Assembly (NCBI GenBank): GCA_964617665.1
Contig: CAZUAH010000773.1
Coordinates: forward strand, 1-5,696
DNA from: JADHUC01 sp964617665
Lineage (GTDB): Bacteria; Planctomycetota; Planctomycetia; Pirellulales; Pirellulaceae
Length of the DNA: 5,696 nucleotides
Reading direction: 5' to 3'
Notes under the pieces: generated by a model
Database searches by the model: none
What the model was told of the DNA's origin: nothing
The model's input: only the letters and a program-made list of their open reading frames with translations
Program-made: the position numbers and the translations under genes
Part shown: one piece after another, positions 1 to 5,617 of the stretch
Numbering within the stretch: position 1 is the first letter of the stretch
Layout of the letters: the number at the start of each line of letters is the position of its first letter

Positions 1-319
1 ACTGTTTCCGTAGGTTCGCGAAGTAGATCGCGACTTCGAGCGGTGTCAGTCGATCATTCCTGTTCAGGTCGAACCGTTTGGGGTCACTCAACCATTTGAG
101 CTTACCCATTTCTCGTGCGTCCAAGACACTGTCTTCATTCTCGTCGTAGCGTTCCATGACGTCGCCTGCATTAGCATGATCTCCATTAATCAACGTGACG
201 GCCAGCAGATCCGTTTCCGCTGCCTCAGTTTTCTCTTGAGCGCGAGCACGAGAGACGTTGACCATCAGAACCGCTATGACGCATACAGAAAGCAACTGGG
301 CATAACTTCGGGAGCGCAT
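1..319 (-). CDS. Secreted EF-hand calcium-binding protein, N-terminal part (runs off window)
   Basis: The reading frame starts with ATG at 319 and stays open to the window edge, giving 106 residues of a longer protein. Residues 1-28 form a signal peptide: a basic start (MRSRS), a hydrophobic core (LLSVCVIAVLMV) and a likely cut after ARA (residue 27). Two canonical EF-hand loops follow. The first is residues 59-70 (DENEDSVLDARE), with D1, N3, D5, D9 and E12. The second is residues 84-95 (DLNRNDRLTPLE), with D1, N3, N5, T9 and E12. A pair of such loops normally binds calcium; the protein should act outside the cytoplasmic membrane. An AAAGG sequence about 8 bases before the ATG supports this start. 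Secreted EF-hand proteins of this style are frequent in planctomycetes. The missing C-terminus could carry more EF-hands or another domain, so the full function is unknown. Confidence 0.85.
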   Translation of the reverse strand, partial: MRSRSYAQLLSVCVIAVLMVNVSRARAQEKTEAAETDLLAVTLINGDHANAGDVMERYDENEDSVLDAREMGKLKWLSDPKRFDLNRNDRLTPLEVAIYFANLRKQ

Positions 320-455
320 GATCGACCTTTCCACAGAAGAACGAAGGCTGTTAGGAGCACCGCTTCACCAATTGATTCCGACCGGATCGGCGACTCTGGT
401 CCAGCGATTGGTATACCTCCATCATAGGACGCAGCAATCGAAGCTTTCTTGTCGT
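320..455. other. Intergenic gap between 456-1130 gene and EF-hand gene
   Basis: The 136 bases hold no convincing gene, RNA or terminator. A weak promoter-like pair on the minus strand (TTGCTG, 16 bases, TATACC) could drive the EF-hand gene, but the -10 match is poor and I do not call it as a promoter. Confidence 0.4.
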
Positions 456-1130
456 TCAATCGACGACTCTGCATTTCAACTTCGCTGATCGGACGATTTG
501 ACCGGTCTGGCTGTCCTTGACGTCGAATGTGATAAGCACTACTTCGCGACGGCCGTCAAGCCAGTGAGGTACATAGTCAGTGCGACGAATTAGATTGGGG
601 TCGACTTGCGGTGGCGAAATCCCGAGACAGGGCGTGCTCTGGTAGTTGCCGCCATCATCTATAACACTGATAGCAAGGTCCCAGACCTCTGTTTCGTGAG
701 GAAGACGTCGAACCCAAACAATGCGGCCTGATGGCTTGGTGAACGTCCGCCCAGCTTCCGTGGCCGCCTGACGATATGCTCGGCACTCGCGGCCCAACTT
801 TTCGCCCAGTCGGGTCACTTTGCCTTTCGTCTCGACTTCAATCCAGCAGTCGACCCAAGCTCCCTCATACCTGAAACAATGTGCCTGCAAGCCGATCATT
901 TCAAAGAACCTCTGGGCCTCTCTCATCTTTTCAATTCTCAGATTGCGGCGAGGGGTCGGAGCGTCTGGTTGCTGGCTTCCCTCCGCTGCGTGAAGTTTGT
1001 ATCGAGTATCGACTCCGCTCAATCCCAACGCTCCAAGAGTGACCGGGACAATCACGATGAAGGCCGTCAACCGCAGCATGCCGGCCAACGTCACACGCAG
1101 CTCTCGGACTACCGATTTCTGTTCGTTCAT
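456..1130 (-). CDS. Membrane-anchored or secreted protein of unknown function
   Basis: I do not recognise the family. From the ATG at 1130 the protein has 224 residues. Residues 1-18 are charged and cytoplasmic-looking, residues about 19-40 are one hydrophobic segment (LTAFIVIVPVTLGALGLSGV), and the rest is soluble, so it is a single-pass anchor or an uncleaved signal. The soluble part opens with a proline-rich linker (about 50-62), then a charged helix (RIEKMREAQRFFEMIGL, 65-81) and a segment with aromatic residues and cysteines (AHCFRYEGAWVDCW, 83-96). Cysteines also occur at about 116, 168 and 220. The C-terminal part looks beta-rich. An in-frame ATG at 1175, 5 bases after the stop of the pentapeptide gene, would add 15 residues. 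I prefer 1130 because it gives a normal short n-region before the hydrophobic segment; neither start has a strong ribosome-binding site. It probably shares a transcript with the upstream gene. Confidence 0.72.
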   Translation of the reverse strand: MNEQKSVVRELRVTLAGMLRLTAFIVIVPVTLGALGLSGVDTRYKLHAAEGSQQPDAPTPRRNLRIEKMREAQRFFEMIGLQAHCFRYEGAWVDCWIEVETKGKVTRLGEKLGRECRAYRQAATEAGRTFTKPSGRIVWVRRLPHETEVWDLAISVIDDGGNYQSTPCLGISPPQVDPNLIRRTDYVPHWLDGRREVVLITFDVKDSQTGQIVRSAKLKCRVVD

Positions 1131-1180
1131 GGTCTTGCGTGCACACCCTGGATATGCGACGTCTGCAATACGCATGCAAT

Positions 1181-2134
1181 CTATTGAGTGACGGAAAGGG
1201 TCTCTTTGAACCTTCCAACGCAGTTGGCCCAGAGTTCCTTGTGTTCCCGATCACCGAGTTCCATTCGTATGCCGTCAAATGGACCCGGATGATGCTCCAC
1301 GACCTCTCCTTTGACCAAAGGAAATAGCCACACAACCGGATCACCGTCGGCGAATATCGCGAAGTAGTCATCGACCTGTTGAACGCCAAGATCTGCGAGT
1401 TGGTCGAATCCATAGTCGCCGGTCGGCGGGAACTCCGGATGATCGTGACCAGAAAGTAGAAATATGTCCCCAAACGTTGGTTTGACGGTGTCAAATATCA
1501 AGTCTATTTCATATTGATTTTTGCGTCGCCGTCTTCGTCGTCCATGACGAGCGACTGTGATGTCACCGCTGCGATTCAAGATTGCGAGCACTCGCTCATC
1601 GAGGATCGCCTTGTCGCTATTCTTCGCAGATTCGAGTTGTGATTCAGTGAGTCCTTGAGCACCACGCAGGTCGGTTTGGTTCAGGTTGGTGCCGGTGAAG
1701 TCTGCCCCGTCAAGGCAGGTCTTTACTAGGTTGGCCTTGGTTAGGTTTGCGTTTGAAAGATTGGCACCGGTCATCACGGCCCCGTTGAGATCGGAGGATG
1801 TCAGGTCGGTTCCTTGGAGATTAGTATCGCGAAAATCACCCAGAACGATGTCAGCCTTCTTGAGTATCGCGTTCCGCAGGTCGCAACCGCGAAAATATCC
1901 GCCGGAGAGTCTTGCGTTGCGCAAGTCTGCTGCGGACAAGACTATCCCATCAAGGCGAGCTGACGAGAACAAGAGGCCGGACAAGTCGAAGCCGCTCATG
2001 TCGATGGTAGACGTACCGGTTCGCACAGCGTCTCGAAGTATCCGTTCATGTTCCGGTTTTGCCATGACTGGTTCGATCGAGTTGTCGCATAACTTGTATG
2101 TATGCCGACGAATCTGCACGACGGTTCGGCCCAT
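1181..2134 (-). CDS. Pentapeptide-repeat protein with unrecognised C-terminal domain
   Basis: Of 317 residues, about 45-160 are pentapeptide repeats of the A(D/N)LXX kind, such as SAADL, GANLS, NANLT, KANLV and GADFT. These fold as a right-handed quadrilateral beta-helix. The repeat ends with LTESQLESA (162-170), the LTxxQL cap usual in this family. A basic stretch with six arginines (residues 199-204, HGRRRRRRKN) leads into about 110 residues that I cannot assign; they contain SGHDHPEFPP, an acidic and aromatic stretch (DDYFAIFADGDPVVWLF) and HHPGPFDG. There is no signal peptide, so the protein is probably cytoplasmic. Pentapeptide domains mediate varied protein contacts, and no target can be read from this one. 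I keep the ATG at 2134 because GGATGG lies 4 bases before it. The ATG at 2065 (MAKPEHERIL) is a serious alternative, since family members often start with a similar PEH motif. It starts 72 bases beyond the MITE-like element. Confidence 0.85.
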   Translation of the reverse strand: MGRTVVQIRRHTYKLCDNSIEPVMAKPEHERILRDAVRTGTSTIDMSGFDLSGLLFSSARLDGIVLSAADLRNARLSGGYFRGCDLRNAILKKADIVLGDFRDTNLQGTDLTSSDLNGAVMTGANLSNANLTKANLVKTCLDGADFTGTNLNQTDLRGAQGLTESQLESAKNSDKAILDERVLAILNRSGDITVARHGRRRRRRKNQYEIDLIFDTVKPTFGDIFLLSGHDHPEFPPTGDYGFDQLADLGVQQVDDYFAIFADGDPVVWLFPLVKGEVVEHHPGPFDGIRMELGDREHKELWANCVGRFKETLSVTQ

Positions 2135-2205
2135 TGTACCATCCGGTCGTCACATACAACACTTCGCGGGTCAAATTCGTGCCACGACGACTAGCCTGCG
2201 TCCGC

Positions 2206-2343
2206 CTTAGAGCCAGTCTTCAAATACGTAGTGGTGGCTTCCAGCCGCCACTGAATCTACCAAAAACCTTGGATCGCGTGGCGGCTGGAAGCCACCACTA
2301 CTAGAAATCGCCTCACTTCTCACATTTGAAGACAGGCTCTTAG
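2206..2343. mobile_element. MITE-like palindromic element with CTTAG direct repeats
   Basis: The outer arms 2206-2225 and 2324-2343 are inverted copies, matching at 18 of 20 positions. They can be read as terminal inverted repeats AGCCAGTCTTCAAAT (2211-2225) and ATTTGAAGACAGGCT (2324-2338), with one mismatch, flanked on both sides by CTTAG (2206-2210 and 2339-2343), which fits a 5-bp target duplication. If the duplication is only TTA, the ends become GAGCC/GGCTC; TNA duplications are known for some IS5-family groups, so an IS5-type transposase is a possible mobiliser (inference only). The element is 128 bp without the direct repeats, encodes no transposase, and sits between the stop of the LRR gene and the start of the pentapeptide gene. 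Confidence 0.7.
2228..2301. repeat. 24-bp perfect inverted repeat inside the MITE-like element
   Basis: The arms 2228-2251 and 2278-2301 are exact reverse complements separated by 26 bases. Their core, GGTGGCTTCCAGCCGCCAC, is of a type seen very often between planctomycete genes. As RNA it would form a long GC-rich hairpin downstream of the LRR stop codon (2388), so it might end or stabilise that transcript. It has no poly-T tract on the minus strand, so it is not a classical intrinsic terminator. Confidence 0.85.
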
Positions 2344-2387
2344 ACCGAGGAGGCGCGATGCGCGAAAGTTGATTCGATCGTCGGATG

Positions 2388-3299
2388 TCAAGCATTTCGC
2401 TGATCGAGAATCTCATTCAGTTCCCTAAACTTGTAGTTGTAGTGTCGCTTGTCCATGGTTCCGACGTATCGCAGCTTCGACAGCTTGAGCAGCGGTGAAA
2501 GGTCACCATTCTCTACATTGGTTTCCACGAACGCGAAAGAATCGAGATGCCGCATCCCCTTGGTCCACTTCAAGTCTGGCATTGCGGCGCAGTGCGATAA
2601 TCGAAGCCGTCGGAGTCGGTCAATCGAGGCGATTGGTTTGTAGGACGCAATGGCCTTCGCGTTCTCGATAGCAAGTTCGCGGATTCGAATTCCCTTCGAT
2701 CCGAACGCGTCGATCGATTCGAGTTTCGGCGCGTAGGCCATGTCGACATATCGGAGGTCTTCCAACGTTTCGATCCCGGCGATTGACGAAATCGTGGTTT
2801 TTGAGAGTTCCAGGCATTCCAACCGCGGGATGTTCGCCAAGTCGGATAGGTCCTTTGAGGCTGGCCTGAAGCCCCAGATCCGGAGCTGCCGCAATTCACG
2901 GGCTTGATCGAGGTTGCGATTGTCAACGTGCCACTGCCCGCAGCCAAACGACTCCAACTCTGGGAAACAAGTGAAGTCAACTCCAGCGCCGGGTGACTCA
3001 ATATACAAACCACGCAGATTAGTCAGCGTATCGAGTTGTCTGGTGTTGACTCGTTTCTGGTCAGCGATTTCAAGGTAGAGCAGGTTGGGAAACTCATCGA
3101 GAAAGCTGAGATCCGCAAGGCCAGAAACGCGAAGGCCCTGGCAACGACTACATTCTAGGAGTTCTGTGTAGTCCGCAAGTGCTTTCTCCTTGTTGTCGGC
3201 GGTTACAGGCACAAGGAATAGACACGGCGCAGCTCGATACGAACGTAGCGAGAACGCGGACGAGCAGACTTCGATGCCATCCATTCGTAGGTCACGCAT
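2388..3299 (-). CDS. Leucine-rich-repeat protein, cytoplasmic
   Basis: The 303-residue protein has irregular leucine-rich repeats from about residue 55 to 285. Examples are LSFLDEFPNLLYLEIAD (64-80), LDTLTNLRGLYIES (89-102), LSDLANIPRLECLELSKTTI (151-170), IAGIETLEDLRYVDMAYA (173-190) and LSPLLKLSKLRYVGT (267-281). The repeat length of about 21-24 residues suits a solenoid used for protein binding. It has no signal peptide or membrane segment. The C-terminus (MDKRHYNYKFRELNEIL) resembles tails I recall from LRR proteins near bacterial toxin loci, but this is a weak memory and not evidence of an immunity role. The ATG at 3299 lies 4 bases after the stop of the upstream gene. GAGG, partly formed by that TGA stop, sits just before the ATG, which points to translational coupling. 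The partner protein is unknown. Confidence 0.85.
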   Translation of the reverse strand: MRDLRMDGIEVCSSAFSLRSYRAAPCLFLVPVTADNKEKALADYTELLECSRCQGLRVSGLADLSFLDEFPNLLYLEIADQKRVNTRQLDTLTNLRGLYIESPGAGVDFTCFPELESFGCGQWHVDNRNLDQARELRQLRIWGFRPASKDLSDLANIPRLECLELSKTTISSIAGIETLEDLRYVDMAYAPKLESIDAFGSKGIRIRELAIENAKAIASYKPIASIDRLRRLRLSHCAAMPDLKWTKGMRHLDSFAFVETNVENGDLSPLLKLSKLRYVGTMDKRHYNYKFRELNEILDQRNA

Positions 3300-3303
3300 A
3301 GCC

Positions 3304-4134
3304 TCATTCTACCACTTCAAATGCGATTCGTTTCGACATCGGGCCCGCCGCATGCGAGAAGTTCCCCGATGGTTGATAGAAGAACACTTCGTACTCGCCG
3401 GGAAGGAGTTCGCGGCCGACGACAACCGTAGTCTCGAACTTGCCACCCGGCTTTATGTGCAATGGGAAATAGACACCGGGATGATGGTGTGTGGGCGTCT
3501 TACGGCCAACGGCAACGTCTTGACCACTTGCCGCATAATTCTGGGGAGTCCACGGCAGGAGCACCTGACGACAGGCAGCTCGCAACGGCGGCCGCTTTCC
3601 ACGAAGCGATACGACAGAGGTTTGGTAATACCAATACGCACGCCCTTCGGGATCGCGGTAACCGATTGCGTCATTGGAAAAGGGCGAATTTGTCACCAAC
3701 ACGAATCCGAAGTCACGCGGTCGCAGCGTGATGTTCTCGGTCGACGTGTTACGAACGGTAAGGCGTACTGGCAACCCTTTCCCCTGGCGCCTCCTGGCCG
3801 ACTTCGATGCCGCATCAAGGACCAGGCCTTGATGCTTTGTTGCTGAGATGCTGGATATCCCCTGGACGATCCCGCCGCCGGGATTCACTGGCTGATGGAC
3901 CTTCCACACGTCCAACTTCAACGGCTTGCCGGTATGCGTCTGGAGTTGTTTCGCTACTTCATTCGAAACGAACATATGATAGGGACCGTTGTGGAAGACC
4001 TTCTGTCCCCATCGGTCCACATTGAAGTAGCCGAAGTATACGCCGGGCCCAAGCTCCTCGGCCAAGACGCCCGAGCAGACCGATAGACAAACGGCTGCTC
4101 CAAGCGTTGACACAGAGAAGTGTGAAACCCTCAT
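3304..4134 (-). CDS. Secreted protein of unknown function
   Basis: The 276-residue protein begins with a clear signal peptide (MRVSHFSVSTLGAAVCLSVC, cut after VLA at about 25), so it is exported. The mature part is not a family I can name. It has an N-terminal stretch rich in Gly and aromatics (GPGVYFGYFNVDRWGQKVFH), a middle with beta-sandwich features (LPVRLTVRNTSTENITLRP), and a C-terminal region (GKFETTVVVGRELLPGEYEVFFY) of the kind found in Ig-like or BsuPI-like extracytoplasmic folds. A His cluster (THHHPG) lies at about residues 214-219. A GGGAG sequence 8 bases before the ATG at 4134 supports the start. It is followed at 4 bp by the LRR gene, so the two probably form an operon. Codon use and composition look like the neighbours, with no sign of frameshift. 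Confidence 0.82.
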   Translation of the reverse strand: MRVSHFSVSTLGAAVCLSVCSGVLAEELGPGVYFGYFNVDRWGQKVFHNGPYHMFVSNEVAKQLQTHTGKPLKLDVWKVHQPVNPGGGIVQGISSISATKHQGLVLDAASKSARRRQGKGLPVRLTVRNTSTENITLRPRDFGFVLVTNSPFSNDAIGYRDPEGRAYWYYQTSVVSLRGKRPPLRAACRQVLLPWTPQNYAASGQDVAVGRKTPTHHHPGVYFPLHIKPGGKFETTVVVGRELLPGEYEVFFYQPSGNFSHAAGPMSKRIAFEVVE

Positions 4135-4239
4135 GCGGTTTCTCCCGTCACGTGTCGAATCAACGATTTCCTTACCGGTCTATTTGCAGAACGAGACAAA
4201 CTGCGGCGTCGATGACTTGAGTTGTTATCCAAATTCCAG

Positions 4240-4671
4240 CTACCCATTGCATTTCTCGTACCACGCATACCCGCAGAAGAGGCACTGCGGCTTATGGACA
4301 CACAGCATATGTCCGCATTCAGGGCAAACCCACCTCTCCTTCTGGTTTCGCACGAAACGCCCGACGCCTAACCGCTGAATTTCGTCGAGGTTCTCGATCA
4401 TGCTCATGCCATACTTGGATCTATACCGTTTATCGAGCTGACGGAGACGCCTGCAGGGGTATTTGTCACAGGCAAAGCAATACTTGAACTTCCCACGCTG
4501 CGCTTCTTCGCAATTTTTGATCTTGCAGAAAACGCAATACTCCGGTTTCAAACTGTCGTCCCCTCGGCAACCCGCGCAGGAGTTCTTGTCTCGATCGTAC
4601 GCCCGGCAAAGGCGACAGTTCATCCCGCACGGGGCAATGAGTTTCGTGGGAATCGAACTTGACTTCTTCAT
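4240..4671 (-). CDS. DUF3795 family cysteine-rich protein (probable cassette gene)
   Basis: The 143-residue protein matches the DUF3795 pattern: APCGMNCRLCRAY near the start (residues about 13-25), CAGCRGDD, YCVFCKIKNCEE, YCFACDKYPCRRLRQLDKRY, then YGMSMIENL. The C-terminus (WVCPECGHMLCVHKPQCLFC) is a zinc-ribbon-like group of cysteines. The many CxxC pairs suggest bound zinc or an iron-sulfur cluster; the biochemical role of the family is not known to me. I start at the ATG at 4671 because AGGG lies just before it and MKKSSSIPTKLIAPCG is the expected family start. The open frame extends to 4728, but those extra residues (MQPTARMLRLKAA) are only the translated attC site. Its attC-side start and its small, self-contained nature fit a gene cassette. 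No attC follows its stop, so it may be the last cassette or have lost its site. Confidence 0.88.
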   Translation of the reverse strand: MKKSSSIPTKLIAPCGMNCRLCRAYDRDKNSCAGCRGDDSLKPEYCVFCKIKNCEEAQRGKFKYCFACDKYPCRRLRQLDKRYRSKYGMSMIENLDEIQRLGVGRFVRNQKERWVCPECGHMLCVHKPQCLFCGYAWYEKCNG

Positions 4672-4682
4672 GTCCCTGTCAC

Positions 4683-4742
4683 GCATAACAGCGGCCTTCA
4701 GCCGCAGCATCCTCGCCGTCGGCTGCAACGAACTCGTTCGGC
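4683..4742 (-). other. attC: Integron attC-like recombination site, 60 bp
   Basis: Read on the minus strand, the site starts with GCCGAAC (4742-4736), has CAGCCGAC, a 12-nt loop and GCGGCTGA, and ends with GTTATGC (4689-4683). The L-boxes pair as TTgCAGCCG with CGGCTGAA, leaving one extra-helical G. The R-boxes pair at 5 of 7 positions (GCCGAAC with GTTATGC), and an unpaired spacer lies between R and L. These are the defining traits of attC: conserved fold, extra-helical base, and R-prime core starting GTT. The site separates the frameshifted secreted-protein cassette from the DUF3795 gene. Recombination would fall between G and TT of GTTATGC (4689/4688). Confidence 0.78.
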
Positions 4743-4767
4743 AGTATCCTAAGAATTCCGCACAAGC

Positions 4768-4995
4768 TCAACTGGAGCTTGACGCTGTCATCCAGTCAGG
4801 CCCTGCCATAGCCGACAACGCTCGTACTTCTGCCGGCGGGTTCAGTTGAAGCCTGATTGTTTTATCTAAGGAGAAGGCAAGCCATCTCTTCACTTCTGTC
4901 GGTTCTCCGAGCGAGGCCCGCAAATCGCTGGCCAATTCCTGGTCCAACCCCGGGGCACCACAAAAGACCTTCAGAGTATTGGAGACCAACTCCAT
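4768..4995 (-). pseudogene. C-terminal part of the cassette protein in a shifted frame
   Basis: The frame is open from 5091 to its stop at 4768; its first ATG is at 4995. The 75 residues from that ATG look like real protein: SNTLKVFCGAPGLDQELASD, then a segment with PTEVKRWLAFSLDKTIRLQL. Third codon positions are richer in G and C than in the competing frame. The stop lies only 25 bases before the attC, the normal place for a cassette gene to end. There is no ribosome-binding site or signal peptide, so I read this as the tail of the protein that begins at 5206, put out of frame by a +1 shift between about 5090 and 4990. A separate small gene is less likely. Confidence 0.5.
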
Positions 4996-5206
4996 TCGGC
5001 GGCGAATCGGTACCAGGGTGATGTTCCTGCCACATGCTGAAAATGGCTTCTCCGGATTGAGCCTGCCACGTGATGGCGTCCCGCGCTGGTATCACGTCGT
5101 CGAAGCCACTCGCAGAAAGGGGCATCACGACCAGTAAGGCCACTGTCGCGGCGGTACACATCTTGGCTTTCCTCAACCATGCTCCTGTCGGCACATTCGT
5201 CCTCAT
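4862..5206 (-). CDS. Secreted protein of unknown function in a cassette, probably frameshifted
   Basis: The start is the ATG at 5206, with GGGGA 7 bases before it; an ATG at 5212 overlaps that site and is less likely. Residues 1-34 form a signal peptide: basic residues (WLRKAK), a hydrophobic core (AATVALLVVMPLS) and a cut near SASG. The mature part begins FDDVIPARDAITWQAQSGEA and reads well until about FSMWQEH. After that the frame becomes GLLWCPGVGPGIGQRFAGLA and a basic tail, which looks like a shadow of the better frame that ends at 4768. The start lies 17 bases after the first attC. I cannot name the family. The 114-residue product as it stands may be made but is unlikely to be the ancestral protein. 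Confidence 0.6.
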   Translation of the reverse strand: MRTNVPTGAWLRKAKMCTAATVALLVVMPLSASGFDDVIPARDAITWQAQSGEAIFSMWQEHHPGTDSPPNGVGLQYSEGLLWCPGVGPGIGQRFAGLARRTDRSEEMACLLLR

Positions 5207-5222
5207 GTTCATTTCCCCGTCG

Positions 5223-5281
5223 TGCGAACATCAGCCTTCAGCCGCGGCGGCGGCGCTGTCGGCTGGAAGGCATTGTTCGGC
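5223..5281 (-). other. attC: Integron attC-like recombination site, 59 bp
   Basis: On the minus strand the site starts GCCGAAC (5281-5275), then AATGCCTTC, CAGCCGAC, a 12-nt loop, GCGGCTGA, AGGCTGAT and GTTCGCA (5229-5223). R-boxes pair CGAACA with TGTTCG. L-boxes pair GCCTTCcAGCCG with CGGCTGAAGGC, leaving one extra-helical C in the same place as in the 4683-4742 site. The unpaired spacer is 2-3 bases on each side. The layout is close to that of the aadA-type attC site (AACAAT, then AAGCCGAC, then GCGGCTT, then a GTT core). The final codons and the stop of the acetyltransferase gene lie within it. Confidence 0.8.
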
Positions 5282-5617
5282 GTTCCATTCGCGCCTCAGC
5301 ACAGAGTAGACCTCCTTGTCGACGAAATGGTCATTGAGCCATTCTGCATCCCGGAGGGTACCTTCGTGAGTGAAGCCGAGACGTTCTGCGATTGCGCGGC
5401 TCCCGTGATTGGCCGTGGCCGCCCGAATCTCGATCCTGTTGAGTTGCAGCGCGTCGAAGGCATAGTTGATCAGCGTTCTGACGCACGCAGTCATGATGCC
5501 ATGCCCGGTGAAGGGCTCGGCAAGCCAGTATCCCAGTTCGCCGGATCTGTCTTTGCAGTCAATGGGCTTGTACCCACAGATCCCAACCAGAACGTCTCCG
5601 TGCAGAACCGCGCACAC
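5231..5617 (-). CDS. RimJ/RimL-type GNAT N-acetyltransferase, N-terminus disrupted (probable cassette gene)
   Basis: The product moves an acetyl group from acetyl-CoA to an amine, probably a protein N-terminus or a small molecule; the substrate cannot be told. Visible family features are LVGICGYKPID (10-20), GELGYWLAEPF (26-36), the acetyl-CoA loop region TGHGIMTACVRTLINYAFD (37-55), LNRIEIRAATANHGSRAIAE (59-78), RLGFTHEGTLRDAEWL (79-94) and VDKEVYSVL (99-107). In the acetyl-CoA loop the usual Q/R is replaced by F (FTGHG). From the GTG at 5617 it has 128 residues, while the family usually has about 170-190, so about 50-60 N-terminal residues are missing. In-frame codons above the GTG (TTNHQGP) already match the family but meet a TGA at 5657-5655; the rest seems to lie in another frame. 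Residues 113-128 (AEQCLPADSAAAAAEG) are the translated attC site. Confidence 0.82.
   Translation of the reverse strand: MCAVLHGDVLVGICGYKPIDCKDRSGELGYWLAEPFTGHGIMTACVRTLINYAFDALQLNRIEIRAATANHGSRAIAERLGFTHEGTLRDAEWLNDHFVDKEVYSVLRREWNAEQCLPADSAAAAAEG

Larger units (their letters stand above)
4689..5228 (-). mobile_element. Integron gene cassette, 540 bp
   Basis: The span runs from the cut point in the first attC core (after G of GTTCGCA, 5229/5228) to the cut point in the second (after G of GTTATGC, 4689). The size and the single gene in the same direction as the attC sites are typical of cassettes. The gene inside seems frameshifted. Confidence 0.65.

Noticed and set aside
376..445. Promoter-like TTGCTG / TATACC pair before the EF-hand gene
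   Set aside because: The -10 element is a poor match, and planctomycete promoters are not well predicted by this pattern.
274..474. Minus-strand 66-residue frame with a hydrophobic stretch (AVLLTAFVLLW)
   Set aside because: It overlaps the start and signal peptide of the EF-hand gene in another frame and has no ribosome-binding site.
931..1494. Minus-strand 187-residue open frame
   Set aside because: It overlaps two better-supported genes in another frame, and its composition is rich in Ser/Arg without domain features.
2207..2416. Minus-strand 69-residue reading frame containing SGGFQPPRDPRF and VAAGSHHYVF
   Set aside because: It is the translation of the MITE-like palindrome; peptides of this type are known false gene calls in planctomycete genomes.
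3190..3846. Plus-strand 218-residue open frame
   Set aside because: It is antisense to the secreted and LRR genes, with no recognisable domain and shadow-like composition.
4205..4227. Possible third attC (GGATAACAACTCAAG on the minus strand)
   Set aside because: Only a left half resembles attC; no matching right arm with an L-box and GTT core is found down to the next gene.
4763..4781. Small hairpin CAAGCTC-5-GAGCTTG at the stop of the shifted frame
   Set aside because: A 7-bp stem without a T-run is too weak to call a terminator; it may be chance.
4971..5231. Minus-strand 86-residue frame starting in the attC
   Set aside because: It competes with the frame that has a signal peptide and ribosome-binding site and shows only shadow composition.
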